From assembly GCA_938743325.2 (NCBI GenBank), contig OW568886.1, positions 552,397-616,396 of the forward strand: 64,000 nucleotides of DNA, given 5' to 3'. A program made the position numbers and the translations under genes. Under the pieces are notes generated by a model. It was not told where the DNA came from and ran no database searches. It was given only the letters and a program-made list of their open reading frames with translations. Position 1 is the first letter of the stretch, and each line of letters begins with the position of its first letter. Shown piece by piece: positions 28,368 through 37,598 of the stretch. Source of the stretch: Pycnococcus provasolii (Eukaryota > Chlorophyta > Pseudoscourfieldiophyceae > Pseudoscourfieldiales > Pycnococcaceae).

Positions 28368-29288
28368 TTACACGGAGGTGACGTCGGTAACTTCGAACGC
28401 CTGCGCGGGCGCGCGCACATCCGTGCTGTCACCCAGATTTTTGAACCCGGTATTTTGAAATACCGGGTTTCTCATATTCACCCACGCGTATCCACGGCGG
28501 TACGCGAAGTACGACCTGCCCACCCAGATTGCGCCCACAAAAGCAGCACCCACCGCGCCGGCAACGAGAACGGCGGCCCACCACGGCATCTCTCCGTCGC
28601 GGGAAGAGGGTGGCATGGCCGCCCTCTTATCCATCGGCGTGTACGAAACGAAGACGTTCCCGCCATTGTTGTGCGTGCCAGGGTCCGGGCACGTCGCAAA
28701 CCTTGCACTGCACACGTCGGTCGAACATACCGACTCACTTGCAGCAACGAAGGTACTTCTTTTGTAGTCTCTGAAGTCTCTGCACTGCTTATCGCCCATG
28801 CAACAGAGGCACGTGCATTCACCAGCCACTTGGCTTCCACCGAGGAAGTTGGCCATTGTTTGCGCACCGCTGTTGTGGTCACCTTCGTCCAAGCACGAAG
28901 CGAAACGCGCTTGGCAAACCGCCTTGCTGCACACCTCCTTCGACTTGGAGAGAAATCTTCCGGTGAAGTAGTCTCCCGCGTCGCAGCTCTTCTTGTCATG
29001 GCAGCAGGAGCACTCGCAGTCCTCGTATGTCGCAAACACCTTGCCTGAGTTGTGCGACCCTTCGTCGGGACACTGCTGAAATCTCGCCCGACAGACGTCC
29101 GGGTTGCAGGTGGCGGAATTCCCCGACATGAAGAAGTAGTCCTGCAGCTTGCACTCCGCCAACGAAGAGTCGGACTCCGTGTGACAGCAGCTGCACTTGC
29201 AGTCCCCGCTCGTGGCCGGGCCCTGCGCGTGTGCACTGAGGGCCACCGCCAGCACGAGGAGCGCGGATCGCAAGGCCATCGTCATCAT
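28368..29288 (-). CDS. Cys-rich triple-repeat type I membrane protein
   Basis: 306 residues. The signal peptide is MMTMALRSALLVLAVALSA; three ectodomain repeats of about 60-65 residues follow. Each has a CxCxCC knot (CKCSCCHTES, CECSCCHDKK, CTCLCCMGDK), a F or T preceding a late CxxxVCxARFxxC element, and an ending DEGxHNxG. A single transmembrane helix (WWAAVLVAGAVGAAFVGAIW) leads to a ~50-residue cytosolic tail (YFAYRRGYAWVNMRNPVFQN). I do not recognise the repeat. It is head-to-head with the FEA-like gene (629 bp between starts), and both are surface proteins, which suggests shared regulation. Function unknown; a surface receptor or ligand-binding role is inference. Confidence 0.82.
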   Translation of the reverse strand: MMTMALRSALLVLAVALSAHAQGPATSGDCKCSCCHTESDSSLAECKLQDYFFMSGNSATCNPDVCRARFQQCPDEGSHNSGKVFATYEDCECSCCHDKKSCDAGDYFTGRFLSKSKEVCSKAVCQARFASCLDEGDHNSGAQTMANFLGGSQVAGECTCLCCMGDKQCRDFRDYKRSTFVAASESVCSTDVCSARFATCPDPGTHNNGGNVFVSYTPMDKRAAMPPSSRDGEMPWWAAVLVAGAVGAAFVGAIWVGRSYFAYRRGYAWVNMRNPVFQNTGFKNLGDSTDVRAPAQAFEVTDVTSV

Positions 29289-29917
29289 GGTTGTTCTAGT
29301 TGTCTCCGGGGGAAGGGCGTTGGGGAGGGGGGAAGGCGGCGCCGCCCAGGAACGTGATTTTTATAACATCACCACGTTCAGTTTCACCCGTCTCGGACCA
29401 GAGCAAAAAGGCACGTGGCCCCCTGGGGAACGTGGCCCTTGCCACGTTCCCTCCTCCCTGGCCGGCCTGGGGAACGTGGCAGCCCATTCAGCCAAACTTG
29501 AGAAAAAAAGGGGGTAATGTGAGGTATATGTTAGGTGTTTCTGGTCGTGTGATTAGGTCGGGTAGCCTCGAGAAATTGCCTTTTTCCCTTGTGTCTCGTA
29601 CAGGTGAATTTGGTCGGGGGAGGAATGCAGCCTTGCAGGCTGGTTGTAAAAACGTGGTTTTGGTTTTCCACATATGTTGAATTGTTGATGGTGGCGAAGG
29701 TCACGAAGGTCACTCACTACCCTACACGCACGACTCGCGCCTGGCACCTCTCGTGGCGCTACAAGTCGGGGCGTCCCCCAAATCCGGGCCACCCGTGACC
29801 ACGTGCCTTGGACCTCGTGCCCACGGCGTTACGCCTCGTTGGCCTCGTCGCCTCTCCGCTCCCTCCGATCAGCAAGAAGCGTTGCGTCCATTTCACCACA
29901 ACCAACCCGGTACAACC
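29289..29917. promoter_or_regulatory. Shared divergent promoter with repeated CTGGGGAACGTGGC
   Basis: The 14-mer CTGGGGAACGTGGC occurs at 29423-29436 and 29467-29480, 44 bp apart, and its inverse core GCCACGTTCCC at 29441-29451. A further GGCACGTGGCC lies at 29410-29420. All cluster within 75 bp between the Cys-rich and FEA-like genes. The ACGTGG core is of the bZIP/G-box class. Binding factor unknown. Confidence 0.6.
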
Positions 29918-31834
29918 ATGATGTACGCGCGCGTTCGAGCTCTGTGCGTTCTCGCCGTGTGCGCCGCCTCGGCCTCGGCCGCCACCACCCTTGGGCCGGC
30001 AGGCAACCAGTACACTGCCAGCGAAGACGTCTCCAACGAGCTGCAGTACTCCGCCAAGATGGGCGAGCTCCACACCAAGCTTTCGGCCAACAGCTGGGAC
30101 GCGGTCAAGGAGCAGTACTTGACCTACTTCAAGACGTGGGCCGTTGGCGTCTCGAGCTTGAGCGGCGACGACGCCTCCAAGGTGAAAGCTTACTTCGTTG
30201 GGGACAAGAAGAATGCCGCTGACTACATTCAGATGTCGCTAGACGGCACGGCGCCCTACACTGCAGGAACTGCGGACGCTGCTCGCCAGGAGGCTGTGCA
30301 GAAGACGCTCTGGGACGACGTTGCGGTGCGCTACATTCTCTCGCACGCCAGCCAGGGCCACTGGGACAAGGCGGCCGCTCTTTACATTGGCGACATGAAG
30401 AAGAGCCCGTACGCACGCGCGCAGAAGCGTGGCAAGAACTACGATACTATGACGAACGATGTCGCGAACGCGAACATCGACGCGATCAAGGCGCTCAATG
30501 CCAGGGACTACGCTGGTCTTCTGAAGTCGATTCACACGACGTACGCGCAGGCGACTCTTCGATACATGCACAAGCTTGACGGTGACAAGAAGGCTGACAT
30601 GGGTGAGGGTACGACCGCAGGCTCGCCGTGGGACCACGAGGGCGAGGGCTACGCGTTTGCTCGCGTGGTTGCGCCGTACGTGTCTGCGGAAGATGCTGGC
30701 GGCATGGATGCCATCCTGGCGGAGTACACGCCCGGTGGTAGCATCGGCGACAGGCTTTACTGCAAGACGCTCAGGACGCTGCAGGGTGCGATTCCCGACG
30801 TGACGGCGACGTCGAACTTCGGAACGCTCGAAGATACGGAGGACACCAAGTGCTGGGAGGTGGCCTCATTTTTTGCACCAGTTTACAAGTCATCTTCAGA
30901 CGTCTCCAACGAGCTGCAGTACTCCGCCAAGATGGGCGAGATCCACGCCGCGCTTTCGGCCAACAGCTGGGACGTGGTCAAGTCGATGTATAATACCTAC
31001 TTCAAGACGTGGGCCGTTGGCATCTCGAACTTGAGCGGCGACGACGCCTCCAAGGTGAACGCGTACTTCAAGGGTGACAAGAAGAATGCCGCTGACTACA
31101 TTCAGATGTCGCTAGACGGCACGGCGCCCTACACTGCAGACCCTGCTCGCGGGGAGGCTGTGCAGAAGACGCTCTGGGACGACGTTGCGGTGCGCTACAT
31201 TCTCTCGCACGCCAGCCAGGGCAACTGGGACAAGGCGGCCGCTCTTTACCTTGGCAACATGAAGAAGAGCCCGTACGCACGCGCGCAGAAGCGTGGTGCC
31301 AACTACAAAACTATGACGAACGGTGTCGCGAACGCGAACATCGACGCGATCAAGGCGCTCAATGCCAAGGACTACGCTGGTCTTCTGAAGTCGATTCACA
31401 CGACGTACGCGCAGGCGACTCTTCGATACATGTACAAGCTTGACGTCGACAAGAAGGCTGGCATGGGTGAGGGTACGAGTGCAGGCTCGCCGTGGGACCA
31501 CGAGGGCGAGGGCTACGCGTTTGCTCGCGTGGTTGCGCCGTACGTGTCTGCGAAAGATGCTGGCGGCATGGATGCCATCCTGGCGGAGTACACGCCCGGT
31601 GGTAGCATCGGCGACAGGCTTTACTGCAAGACGCTCAATGTGCTGCAGGGTGCGATGCCCGACGTGACGGCGACGTCGAACTTCGGAACGCTCGAGAAGA
31701 CGAATCCTGCGGACTGCAAGGATACGGATGCATTCAAGGGATCCAAGGTGGCAGACTCGTCGTCGTCGGCCGCCTCGCTTGGATGCATGGGCGTGCTTGG
31801 TGCGACAATGCTGCTCACCGCGGCGGCTCACTAA
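29918..31834 (+). CDS. FEA1/ISIP2a-like secreted protein, two tandem domains
   Basis: 638 residues from the ATG at 29918, beginning with a signal peptide (MMYARVRALCVLAVCAASASA). Two ~280-residue domains follow, the second an in-frame copy of the first (offset 873 bp). Each has SNELQYSAKMGE, a linker, AVQKTLWDDVAVRYILSHAS, WDKAAALY and KKSPYARAQKRGxNY, the layout of the FEA1/H43/ISIP2a family of algal iron-assimilation proteins (phytotransferrin). The C terminus, Ser-rich then hydrophobic (LGCMGVLGATMLLTAAAH), looks like a GPI signal. Family members sit in the periplasm or on the surface and bind iron or are induced by low iron or high CO2. Family assignment is from remembered motifs and should be checked. 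Confidence 0.65.
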   Translation: MMYARVRALCVLAVCAASASAATTLGPAGNQYTASEDVSNELQYSAKMGELHTKLSANSWDAVKEQYLTYFKTWAVGVSSLSGDDASKVKAYFVGDKKNAADYIQMSLDGTAPYTAGTADAARQEAVQKTLWDDVAVRYILSHASQGHWDKAAALYIGDMKKSPYARAQKRGKNYDTMTNDVANANIDAIKALNARDYAGLLKSIHTTYAQATLRYMHKLDGDKKADMGEGTTAGSPWDHEGEGYAFARVVAPYVSAEDAGGMDAILAEYTPGGSIGDRLYCKTLRTLQGAIPDVTATSNFGTLEDTEDTKCWEVASFFAPVYKSSSDVSNELQYSAKMGEIHAALSANSWDVVKSMYNTYFKTWAVGISNLSGDDASKVNAYFKGDKKNAADYIQMSLDGTAPYTADPARGEAVQKTLWDDVAVRYILSHASQGNWDKAAALYLGNMKKSPYARAQKRGANYKTMTNGVANANIDAIKALNAKDYAGLLKSIHTTYAQATLRYMYKLDVDKKAGMGEGTSAGSPWDHEGEGYAFARVVAPYVSAKDAGGMDAILAEYTPGGSIGDRLYCKTLNVLQGAMPDVTATSNFGTLEKTNPADCKDTDAFKGSKVADSSSSAASLGCMGVLGATMLLTAAAH

Positions 31835-32003
31835 ATGGCATGGTATCACAATATTTATAAATGATATATATTGATATTGATATTGATGATGATATATTTA
31901 TCACAAGATAATAAAGGGGTTGAGTGTTGTGGGATCAATGGGCAAATGAACACAAATAAAAGTAGCAAAAAAGTGAGTTTTTCTAAAAAATGTCAGGTAC
32001 GAA
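31835..32003. terminator. AT-rich convergent 3' region
   Basis: Convergent ends of the FEA-like gene (plus) and the helical-protein gene (minus). The interval is AT-rich (ATGATATATATTGATATTGAT), the usual texture of 3' ends in this window. No polyadenylation signal could be fixed. Confidence 0.35.
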
Positions 32004-33137
32004 TTATCGCCCGTACCACCGCATCGAATCACGCAAGCCGCGCAACATCGTCCTCTGCGAAACGACGCTCCTTACTCGCGGCGTTTCCATTTCCAGCGCC
32101 GTGAGCATCGGCACCTTGAGCTTTTCGAGCTGCGCCTTAACGTCCGGTGGTAGCATGTCCTTCGCTCGGCTACGATACATCTCGCATCCCATCAGCAGGC
32201 CAAGCATTTCAGCCGTCATCTGAATCACGTATCTGCATCCCACGCAGTCGGACTCCGATATCACATCTACGTGCGCATGAAGCACCGCGACGATACTCGC
32301 GACGAATCCATGTTCGATCATGAGGTTCAGCACGCGCTGCTCGTCGTACTCGTCCGTCGAGCAGCGCTGCAGCACGGCATGTGTGATGGCGAGCGACTGC
32401 ACAAACGGCGCGCGGCGTGCGCGAGCGAGCGCCGTTTCCTCGTTTGACTCACGCAGCAGTGGCTCAAGCTGCGTGATGATGGGCGCTTCGATCGTGTCGT
32501 CAAATGGCAAGTGTCTCGCGCACGACGCAAGCTCGCTTCCCACAGCCTCAAATACGAGAGGCAGGTCGCACACTTGTAGTGCCTCGATACTGTAGAAGGC
32601 GGTTGCGAGGAGCGAGGCGGCGCACGTGATGAAGGACGCGAGCACGTCGCTCGCCTGCACGTTGTTGTTCCAGCCATGTCTTGCGCACGCGGCGTCAAAC
32701 ACGTCCCTGAGCCGTTCCGAGTTTTGGTGTCGCAGTGTAGAAGCCGCGTGCAAGAGGTGGCAGAGGAGGTTGAGCTTTCCATCCTCGACTAGAATTCGAA
32801 TTGCAGGCTCGTGTCTATCCCACAGCGTCGTCATGGGCTGCGGCCTAAACATGACGTCTTCCTTTTTCTTTCCAGCGCTATGCTGGGCCGCACACGCGCT
32901 TGCGACAGCTTCTAGTCGCACGAGCGTCTGCGCGACGCTGAGCCACTCGTTCGTGAGGACGTCGCACGGGTATATGCGCGTGACGAGCGCCTGCACCTCC
33001 GCGTTGGTGAGGACGACCACGCCAGGTTTGAGCGGCTCCGCGCCGCCCGCTGCCGCGCCCGTGCCATCTGTGGGGAGGTATAGCTTGAGTTTCGCGAGTC
33101 TCTCCTCGACGGTGGGCATCCCCTCGAGGTTGGGCAT
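32004..33137 (-). CDS. Helical-repeat protein of unknown function
   Basis: 377 residues from MPNLEGMPTVEERLAKLKLY at 33137; the open frame upstream crosses a CCCTAA array and low-complexity sequence, so it is not counted. The protein is rich in leucine- and alanine-bearing helices in ~40-residue steps (LLCHLLHAASTLRHQNSERL, LEPLLRESNEETALARARRA, QSLAITHAVLQRCS, LLMGCEMYRSRAKDMLPP), like armadillo/HEAT-type proteins. No catalytic motif, signal peptide or membrane segment. I do not recognise the family. Confidence 0.75.
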   Translation of the reverse strand: MPNLEGMPTVEERLAKLKLYLPTDGTGAAAGGAEPLKPGVVVLTNAEVQALVTRIYPCDVLTNEWLSVAQTLVRLEAVASACAAQHSAGKKKEDVMFRPQPMTTLWDRHEPAIRILVEDGKLNLLCHLLHAASTLRHQNSERLRDVFDAACARHGWNNNVQASDVLASFITCAASLLATAFYSIEALQVCDLPLVFEAVGSELASCARHLPFDDTIEAPIITQLEPLLRESNEETALARARRAPFVQSLAITHAVLQRCSTDEYDEQRVLNLMIEHGFVASIVAVLHAHVDVISESDCVGCRYVIQMTAEMLGLLMGCEMYRSRAKDMLPPDVKAQLEKLKVPMLTALEMETPRVRSVVSQRTMLRGLRDSMRWYGR

Positions 33138-33441
33138 GGCGTGTGGTTGAGCCACGTAAGGCACTCTTAAGGTGAGGGGCCCGTAATAAGAGAACGAGAG
33201 GGGGACGAAAGAAAAGAAAAGAAAAGGGGAGAAAAAGGGATTCATTCTCGCTGATTGCATGAATGAGTTCCAACTCCGCCTCTCCGGTCTCCAACCTCCC
33301 CTCCCTCCTCCCTCCAAAACTAACACTCGCACCCTAACCCTAACCCTAACCCTAACCCTAACAGGCCCTGCGCCTCCTCTCCTCCTCCGTGACCTGTGAG
33401 GGCACCATACACCTATATCTCTACACCTATATCTTCGCACG
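33138..33441. promoter_or_regulatory. Divergent promoter carrying a CCCTAA array
   Basis: 304 bp between the helical-protein and RCC1-like starts. It holds a purine-rich AGAAAAGAAAAG stretch (33208-33226), a CT-rich tract and the CCCTAA array. No coding signal. Confidence 0.5.
33331..33360 (-). repeat. Interstitial telomeric repeat, five CCCTAA
   Basis: Five perfect CCCTAA units lie between divergent starts at 33137 and 33442, about 80-110 bp upstream of the RCC1-like gene. Confidence 0.95.
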
Positions 33442-34597
33442 ATGACGCGCGAAAGTGACGCGGCGGACGGCGAGCACTGGGACGTCTGGCAGGCGTTCCT
33501 GTCGTGGTGGAGAGTGACGTCGCGCGAGAGACGACGGGCGACTTTCGCGCGGCACTCGCAGTGCGCGATGCTCTCGGCGACGTCGGGCGTTTGTGTCGCA
33601 ATCAAGGATGACGGAACTCTCTTCAGCTGGGGATCGTCGCAGCTGGACTTGCGCGACTTGAACAACGCGAGAGCGCCGTTCGCCGCAGTCAGCACCGGGT
33701 GCCCAACGCTGCAACGCCTCGCGGACGGCGAAGTGCCGTCGGTGGTGGCGCTCGGGCTCGACGGACGGGTTGCGTGTGTAAGTCTACAGTCTAGGCATAC
33801 GCATATGTACCACCAGTGACCGGCGCATCAACACTAACGCACGAACCAACAAACAGGCGGGGAACAACGAGTACGGGCAAGCACCACCTGAAGGCTTGGA
33901 AGGAAATGACTTTGTCGCCGTCTCGACGGGCGGGTCCCATACGCTCGCACTTCGTGTCGATGGAAGCTGTGCTTGCTACGGACTGAACGACCACGCACAG
34001 GCGCCACCGAACGGCGTCGTTGGCCCGTTTCGGGCCATCGCAGCTGGTGGACGTCACTCCCTGGGTCTTACGATGGACGGAAGTCGCGTCTTGTGCTGGG
34101 GTTGGAATCGACACGGGCAGGCGCCTAACCCTGACGCGATTCAAGGCCCGTTCGTTGCGATCAGTGCAGGCATCCGGCACAGCCTCGCGATTCGCGTCGA
34201 CGGCTCCGTGGCTTGCTGGGGCGACAATAGCAATCAGCAGGCTCCTTCTCGCGACGTGCGAGGACCATTTGTCGGTGTCGCAGCGGGCGACCGTCACAGC
34301 TGCGCGATTCGCGTCGACGGCTCGGTGGCTTGCTGGGGCGACAACAGCAGAGGCCAAGCTCCTCGCGTTCGCATATTTCCAGCGCCTGGAGGTGCCGCGG
34401 CTGTATGCTGTGCCGCGGGAGTTTCACTCGCAGTCAGGCCGGATGGAGGTGTGACGCCGTGGGGAGACCCTACGTACCGCCCGCCAGAAGACGTCCTCGT
34501 GCTTCGGTTGAATCGTCCCACCGTTCCGGCGAGCAGTGGATCTGCCGTGGCGTCGTCGTCATATGCAGCACCAGCAGTATCCTATCTCGTCCTATAA
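33442..34597 (+). CDS. RCC1-like beta-propeller protein, two exons
   Basis: Exons 33442-33777 and 33857-34597 are joined by a 79-bp phase-0 GT-AG intron (donor GTAAGT), 358 residues. Five or six RCC1-type blades repeat the pattern HSLAIRVDGSVACWGDNSNQ, with close variants such as HTLALRVDGSCACYGLNDHA and HSLGLTMDGSRVLCWGWNRH. RCC1-fold propellers act as guanine-exchange factors for Ran or as general interaction scaffolds; nothing here specifies Ran. The ~50-residue N-terminal leader is Arg- and Trp-rich. No signal peptide or membrane segment. Confidence 0.85.
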
Positions 34598-34845
34598 AAC
34601 AAAACGACTCCCTGATAAATTAATCCGTACCCGTGTAACTTAAGAAAACCAAAACAATGTCGACTGTATGGAGAGCTCATCTTATATGCATGTGCAAATC
34701 AAGTCCAATTATTACACACGTGTGCAACACAACATCATCGTCATCATCATCATGCTCGCGTTTCAATCATACGCGCGTTCGTTCGTGTATCATTTTTCAA
34801 TCTCCCTCACCAAGTCCTTGCAACTCTTACGTCTGTGCGTAATTA
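34598..34845. other. Convergent AT-rich intergenic
   Basis: 3' regions of the RCC1-like and tubulin genes. AT-rich with short TCATCATCATCA runs. Nothing else seen. Confidence 0.4.
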
Positions 34846-36228
34846 TCATCCGAGCAGCTCGTCGTCTTCGTCGTTGAATTCGTCGTCGTCGTGTGCCGTC
34901 GCGTCCTGGTATTGGTGGTACTCCGCGATGAGGTCGTTTTCGTTCGACTCCGCCTCGGTAAATTCCATCTCGTCCATGCCCTCTCCCGTGTACCAGTGGA
35001 GGAAAGCCTTGCGCCTGAACATTGCGCTGAATTGCTCGGAGATGCGCTCAAACACGCTGGCGATCGCGGTGTTGTTCCCGATGAAAGTGGCGCTCATGTC
35101 AGTCCCGGGCACCTTCTGCGGCACGTTGCACACCGTCGTCTTGATGCTGTTCGGGATCCACTCGACGAAGTATGCACTATTCTTGGCCTGCACCTTCTGC
35201 ATCTCCTCCTCCACAGCCTGTGTGGACACCTTGCCGCGGAAGATGGCGGATGCGGTGAGATAGCGTCCGTTGCGTGGGTCGCATCCGGCGAACACGTTGC
35301 TCGGGCTGAAGATCTGCTGCGTGAGATCTGGAACCGTGACCTTACGGTAATTAGAACCTGCGCGGCTCGTGAGAGGCGCGAATCCAATCGTGAAGAAGTG
35401 CAGACGTGGGAAGGGAATGAGGTTCACGCCGAGCTTGCGGAGATCGGAGTTGAGCTGCCCTGGAAAGCGCAGGCAGCACGTGATTCCACCCATCACCGCG
35501 GAGACGAGGTGGTTGAGGTCGCCGAACGTCGGCTGTTCGAGCTTCAGTGTCTTGTAGCATATGTCGTACAGCGCCTCGTTGTCAATCACCATAACCTCGT
35601 CCGCATTTTCGACAAGCTGGTGGATGGAGAGCGTGGCGTTGTACGGCTCCACGACGACGTCGCTCACCTTGGGAGATGGGAAGATGGGAAATGACATCAT
35701 GATGCGGTCAGGGTACTCCTCGCGCAGCTTCGAGATGAGCAGCGTTCCCATGCCGCTGCCGGTACCACCACCGAGGCTGTGGCACACCTGGAAGCCCTGC
35801 AGGCAGTCGCAGTCCTCCGCCTCCTTGCGCGTGACATCGAGCGCCTGGTCGATGATCTCAGCACCCTCGGTGTAGTGCCCCTTCGCCCAGTTATTTCCCG
35901 CTCCACTGCTGCCCTTGACGATGTTGTCAGGCTTGAAGAGCGTTCCGTAGCGGCTCGAGTTGATGGTGTCGACGACAGATGGCTCGAGATCCATCATGAT
36001 TGCTCGAGGCACGTACCGATTTCCCGACGCCTCCGTGAAGTACACGCCAATGTTCTCGAGCAGCGTCTCCGCGTTCTTGCCCACAACGCGTCCGGGTTCG
36101 AGCACATTCCCGGCGACGTCGAAGTGGCCATCTGGGTCAATTTCGTGCTCCTGCGCAATCACCTCCCAGAACTTCGCGCCCACCTGATTTCCAGCCTGTC
36201 CAGCCTGAATGTGCACAATTTCGCGCAT
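34846..36228 (-). CDS. TUBB: Divergent beta-tubulin
   Basis: 460 residues, complete, starting [20 protein letters not shown] with the MREI autoregulatory tetrapeptide. The GTP-binding [12 protein letters not shown] and the C-terminal [19 protein letters not shown] are intact, and the tail is acidic ([14 protein letters not shown]). Departures from the strongly conserved family: Cys12 of QAGQCGNQ is Ala; about 12 extra residues lie in the region after FDVAGN (around residues 39-58) where others have a short loop; and the usual MPGFAPLTS reads TIGFAPLTS. Beta-tubulin forms microtubules with alpha-tubulin. The changes suggest relaxed constraint, as in non-flagellate lineages, or a specialised paralogue. 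Confidence 0.96.
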   Translation of the reverse strand: MREIVHIQAGQAGNQVGAKFWEVIAQEHEIDPDGHFDVAGNVLEPGRVVGKNAETLLENIGVYFTEASGNRYVPRAIMMDLEPSVVDTINSSRYGTLFKPDNIVKGSSGAGNNWAKGHYTEGAEIIDQALDVTRKEAEDCDCLQGFQVCHSLGGGTGSGMGTLLISKLREEYPDRIMMSFPIFPSPKVSDVVVEPYNATLSIHQLVENADEVMVIDNEALYDICYKTLKLEQPTFGDLNHLVSAVMGGITCCLRFPGQLNSDLRKLGVNLIPFPRLHFFTIGFAPLTSRAGSNYRKVTVPDLTQQIFSPSNVFAGCDPRNGRYLTASAIFRGKVSTQAVEEEMQKVQAKNSAYFVEWIPNSIKTTVCNVPQKVPGTDMSATFIGNNTAIASVFERISEQFSAMFRRKAFLHWYTGEGMDEMEFTEAESNENDLIAEYHQYQDATAHDDDEFNDEDDELLG

Positions 36229-36947
36229 TTTTCTTCTTGTTGTTTTGTTGTTGCTGTTCGTTCGTAGATACAGCTGCTGCTGAGTATTTCTATCTGCGTT
36301 GAAATCAGTTGTTGTTGTTTGTTGTGTGTGACAAACAAAATGAAGAAGAGTTCAAAGGAGGAGGAGGAGGAGTGAGTTAGTTTTGTGCAATTTACTCTTA
36401 TTATTATTATTCGCGTAGTAAAAACAATAGAAGCGGTGTAGCAGTATTGATGATCAAACAACGCGTCACGCTCACCAGTCACCACCACCACCACCAACAA
36501 TGTACATGATTAACCTCGTACCTGCCACTGCTTGTTATGCGTGCGCGTGCGTTCTGGCGTTACTTGTTTAGAACAAACAATGGTGACGTTGAGGAAATGG
36601 ATTTTGAAATGTACAATTTTCGGGCGGGGGACGAGGCGGGGAAAGGGAAACCTCAACCGTGGTGGTGGGATCGACGAGAGGGGGTAAGACAGAGGAGGAG
36701 GGGGAAGAAGAAGCGGCGGCCTGGTCCAAAACAAATGGGCCGAGGCGAGGATCCCTCTCGTCAACGGCTAGATTTTCGCGCGCATTTCTCAGGAGGTTTC
36801 GGGGTTTTGATTTTGCATCATGGCGGATTGTAAATTGTTGATTGGGGTTTCCAAACCCGACGCACGTCTTCCAGCAGGGACTTCCTCCTCCATAGAAGGA
36901 AGAAGATTAGGGTTGTTGGCATCTTCATCATCACCTTTTTAAGATCG
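36229..36947. promoter_or_regulatory. 719-bp divergent promoter (tubulin / F-box)
   Basis: Between starts at 36228 (minus) and 36948 (plus). It holds a GGAGGAGGAGGAGG stretch (36358-36372), AT-rich patches, a TTTCGGGGTTTTG block at 36797-36809 and GATTGGGGTTTCC at 36841-36853. No convincing ORF. Confidence 0.45.
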
Positions 36948-37526
36948 ATGTCGCGCTCGCCTCGTCATCCAAGTTCTTCTGCTGCTGCTGCTCCTACTGC
37001 CACTGACGGCGGCGGCGGTGGCGGCGGCGGCGATGATGACGGTCATCATCATCATCATCATGACGTGACTAAATACGCAGTGCCACTAACAGCCGCCGCG
37101 ATCATATTAGAATGCCTTCTCGAAAACGAAGACGTGACTGCTCGAGATGTTGCCAACCTCGCGATGACGAGCTGTTCCTTTTGGCGCGTCATGTGTGACG
37201 CACCTCTTACGCGCGTCTGGGAACGCGTCGCTCGTGTATATGTTGATAGGGCGAATTGCCTGCAAGCGAATTACGACGCCCGCGTGTCTCTTCTTGGCGT
37301 AGATTTTTCGATGTTTGACGTCGACGACGACTCTGATGATGAGAGTAGTAGTAAGAGTAACGGGAGCAATGATCGAATTGATGCTGTCATCGCCCGCCGT
37401 GATGCCGCAAAGATTGCCACAGCTGCATGCATGGATGTGCGATTCAGCGCATGTGCTGCTTACGCCGGTAGACTTCGAATTGAACTCATTGATGGGACCA
37501 CTGAAGACGCAACAACAACGGCGTGA
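36948..37526 (+). CDS. F-box-like protein, short
   Basis: 192 residues. The N terminus is low complexity (Ala, Gly and six His). A single F-box-like region follows: VPLTAAAIILECLLENEDVT, ARDVANLAMTSCSFWRVMCD, WERVARVYV. F-box proteins hold SCF ubiquitin ligase substrates; here there is no obvious substrate domain, only a Ser/Asp-rich linker (DDDSDDESSSKS) and a short helical tail. F-box call is from pattern only. Confidence 0.6.
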   Translation: MSRSPRHPSSSAAAAPTATDGGGGGGGGDDDGHHHHHHDVTKYAVPLTAAAIILECLLENEDVTARDVANLAMTSCSFWRVMCDAPLTRVWERVARVYVDRANCLQANYDARVSLLGVDFSMFDVDDDSDDESSSKSNGSNDRIDAVIARRDAAKIATAACMDVRFSACAAYAGRLRIELIDGTTEDATTTA

Positions 37527-37598
37527 GCATTTTGGAAAAACAAATAAATTAATAACCAAATTGTTACCTAAGGATACAAATGATGCTTTCATGCTTTC

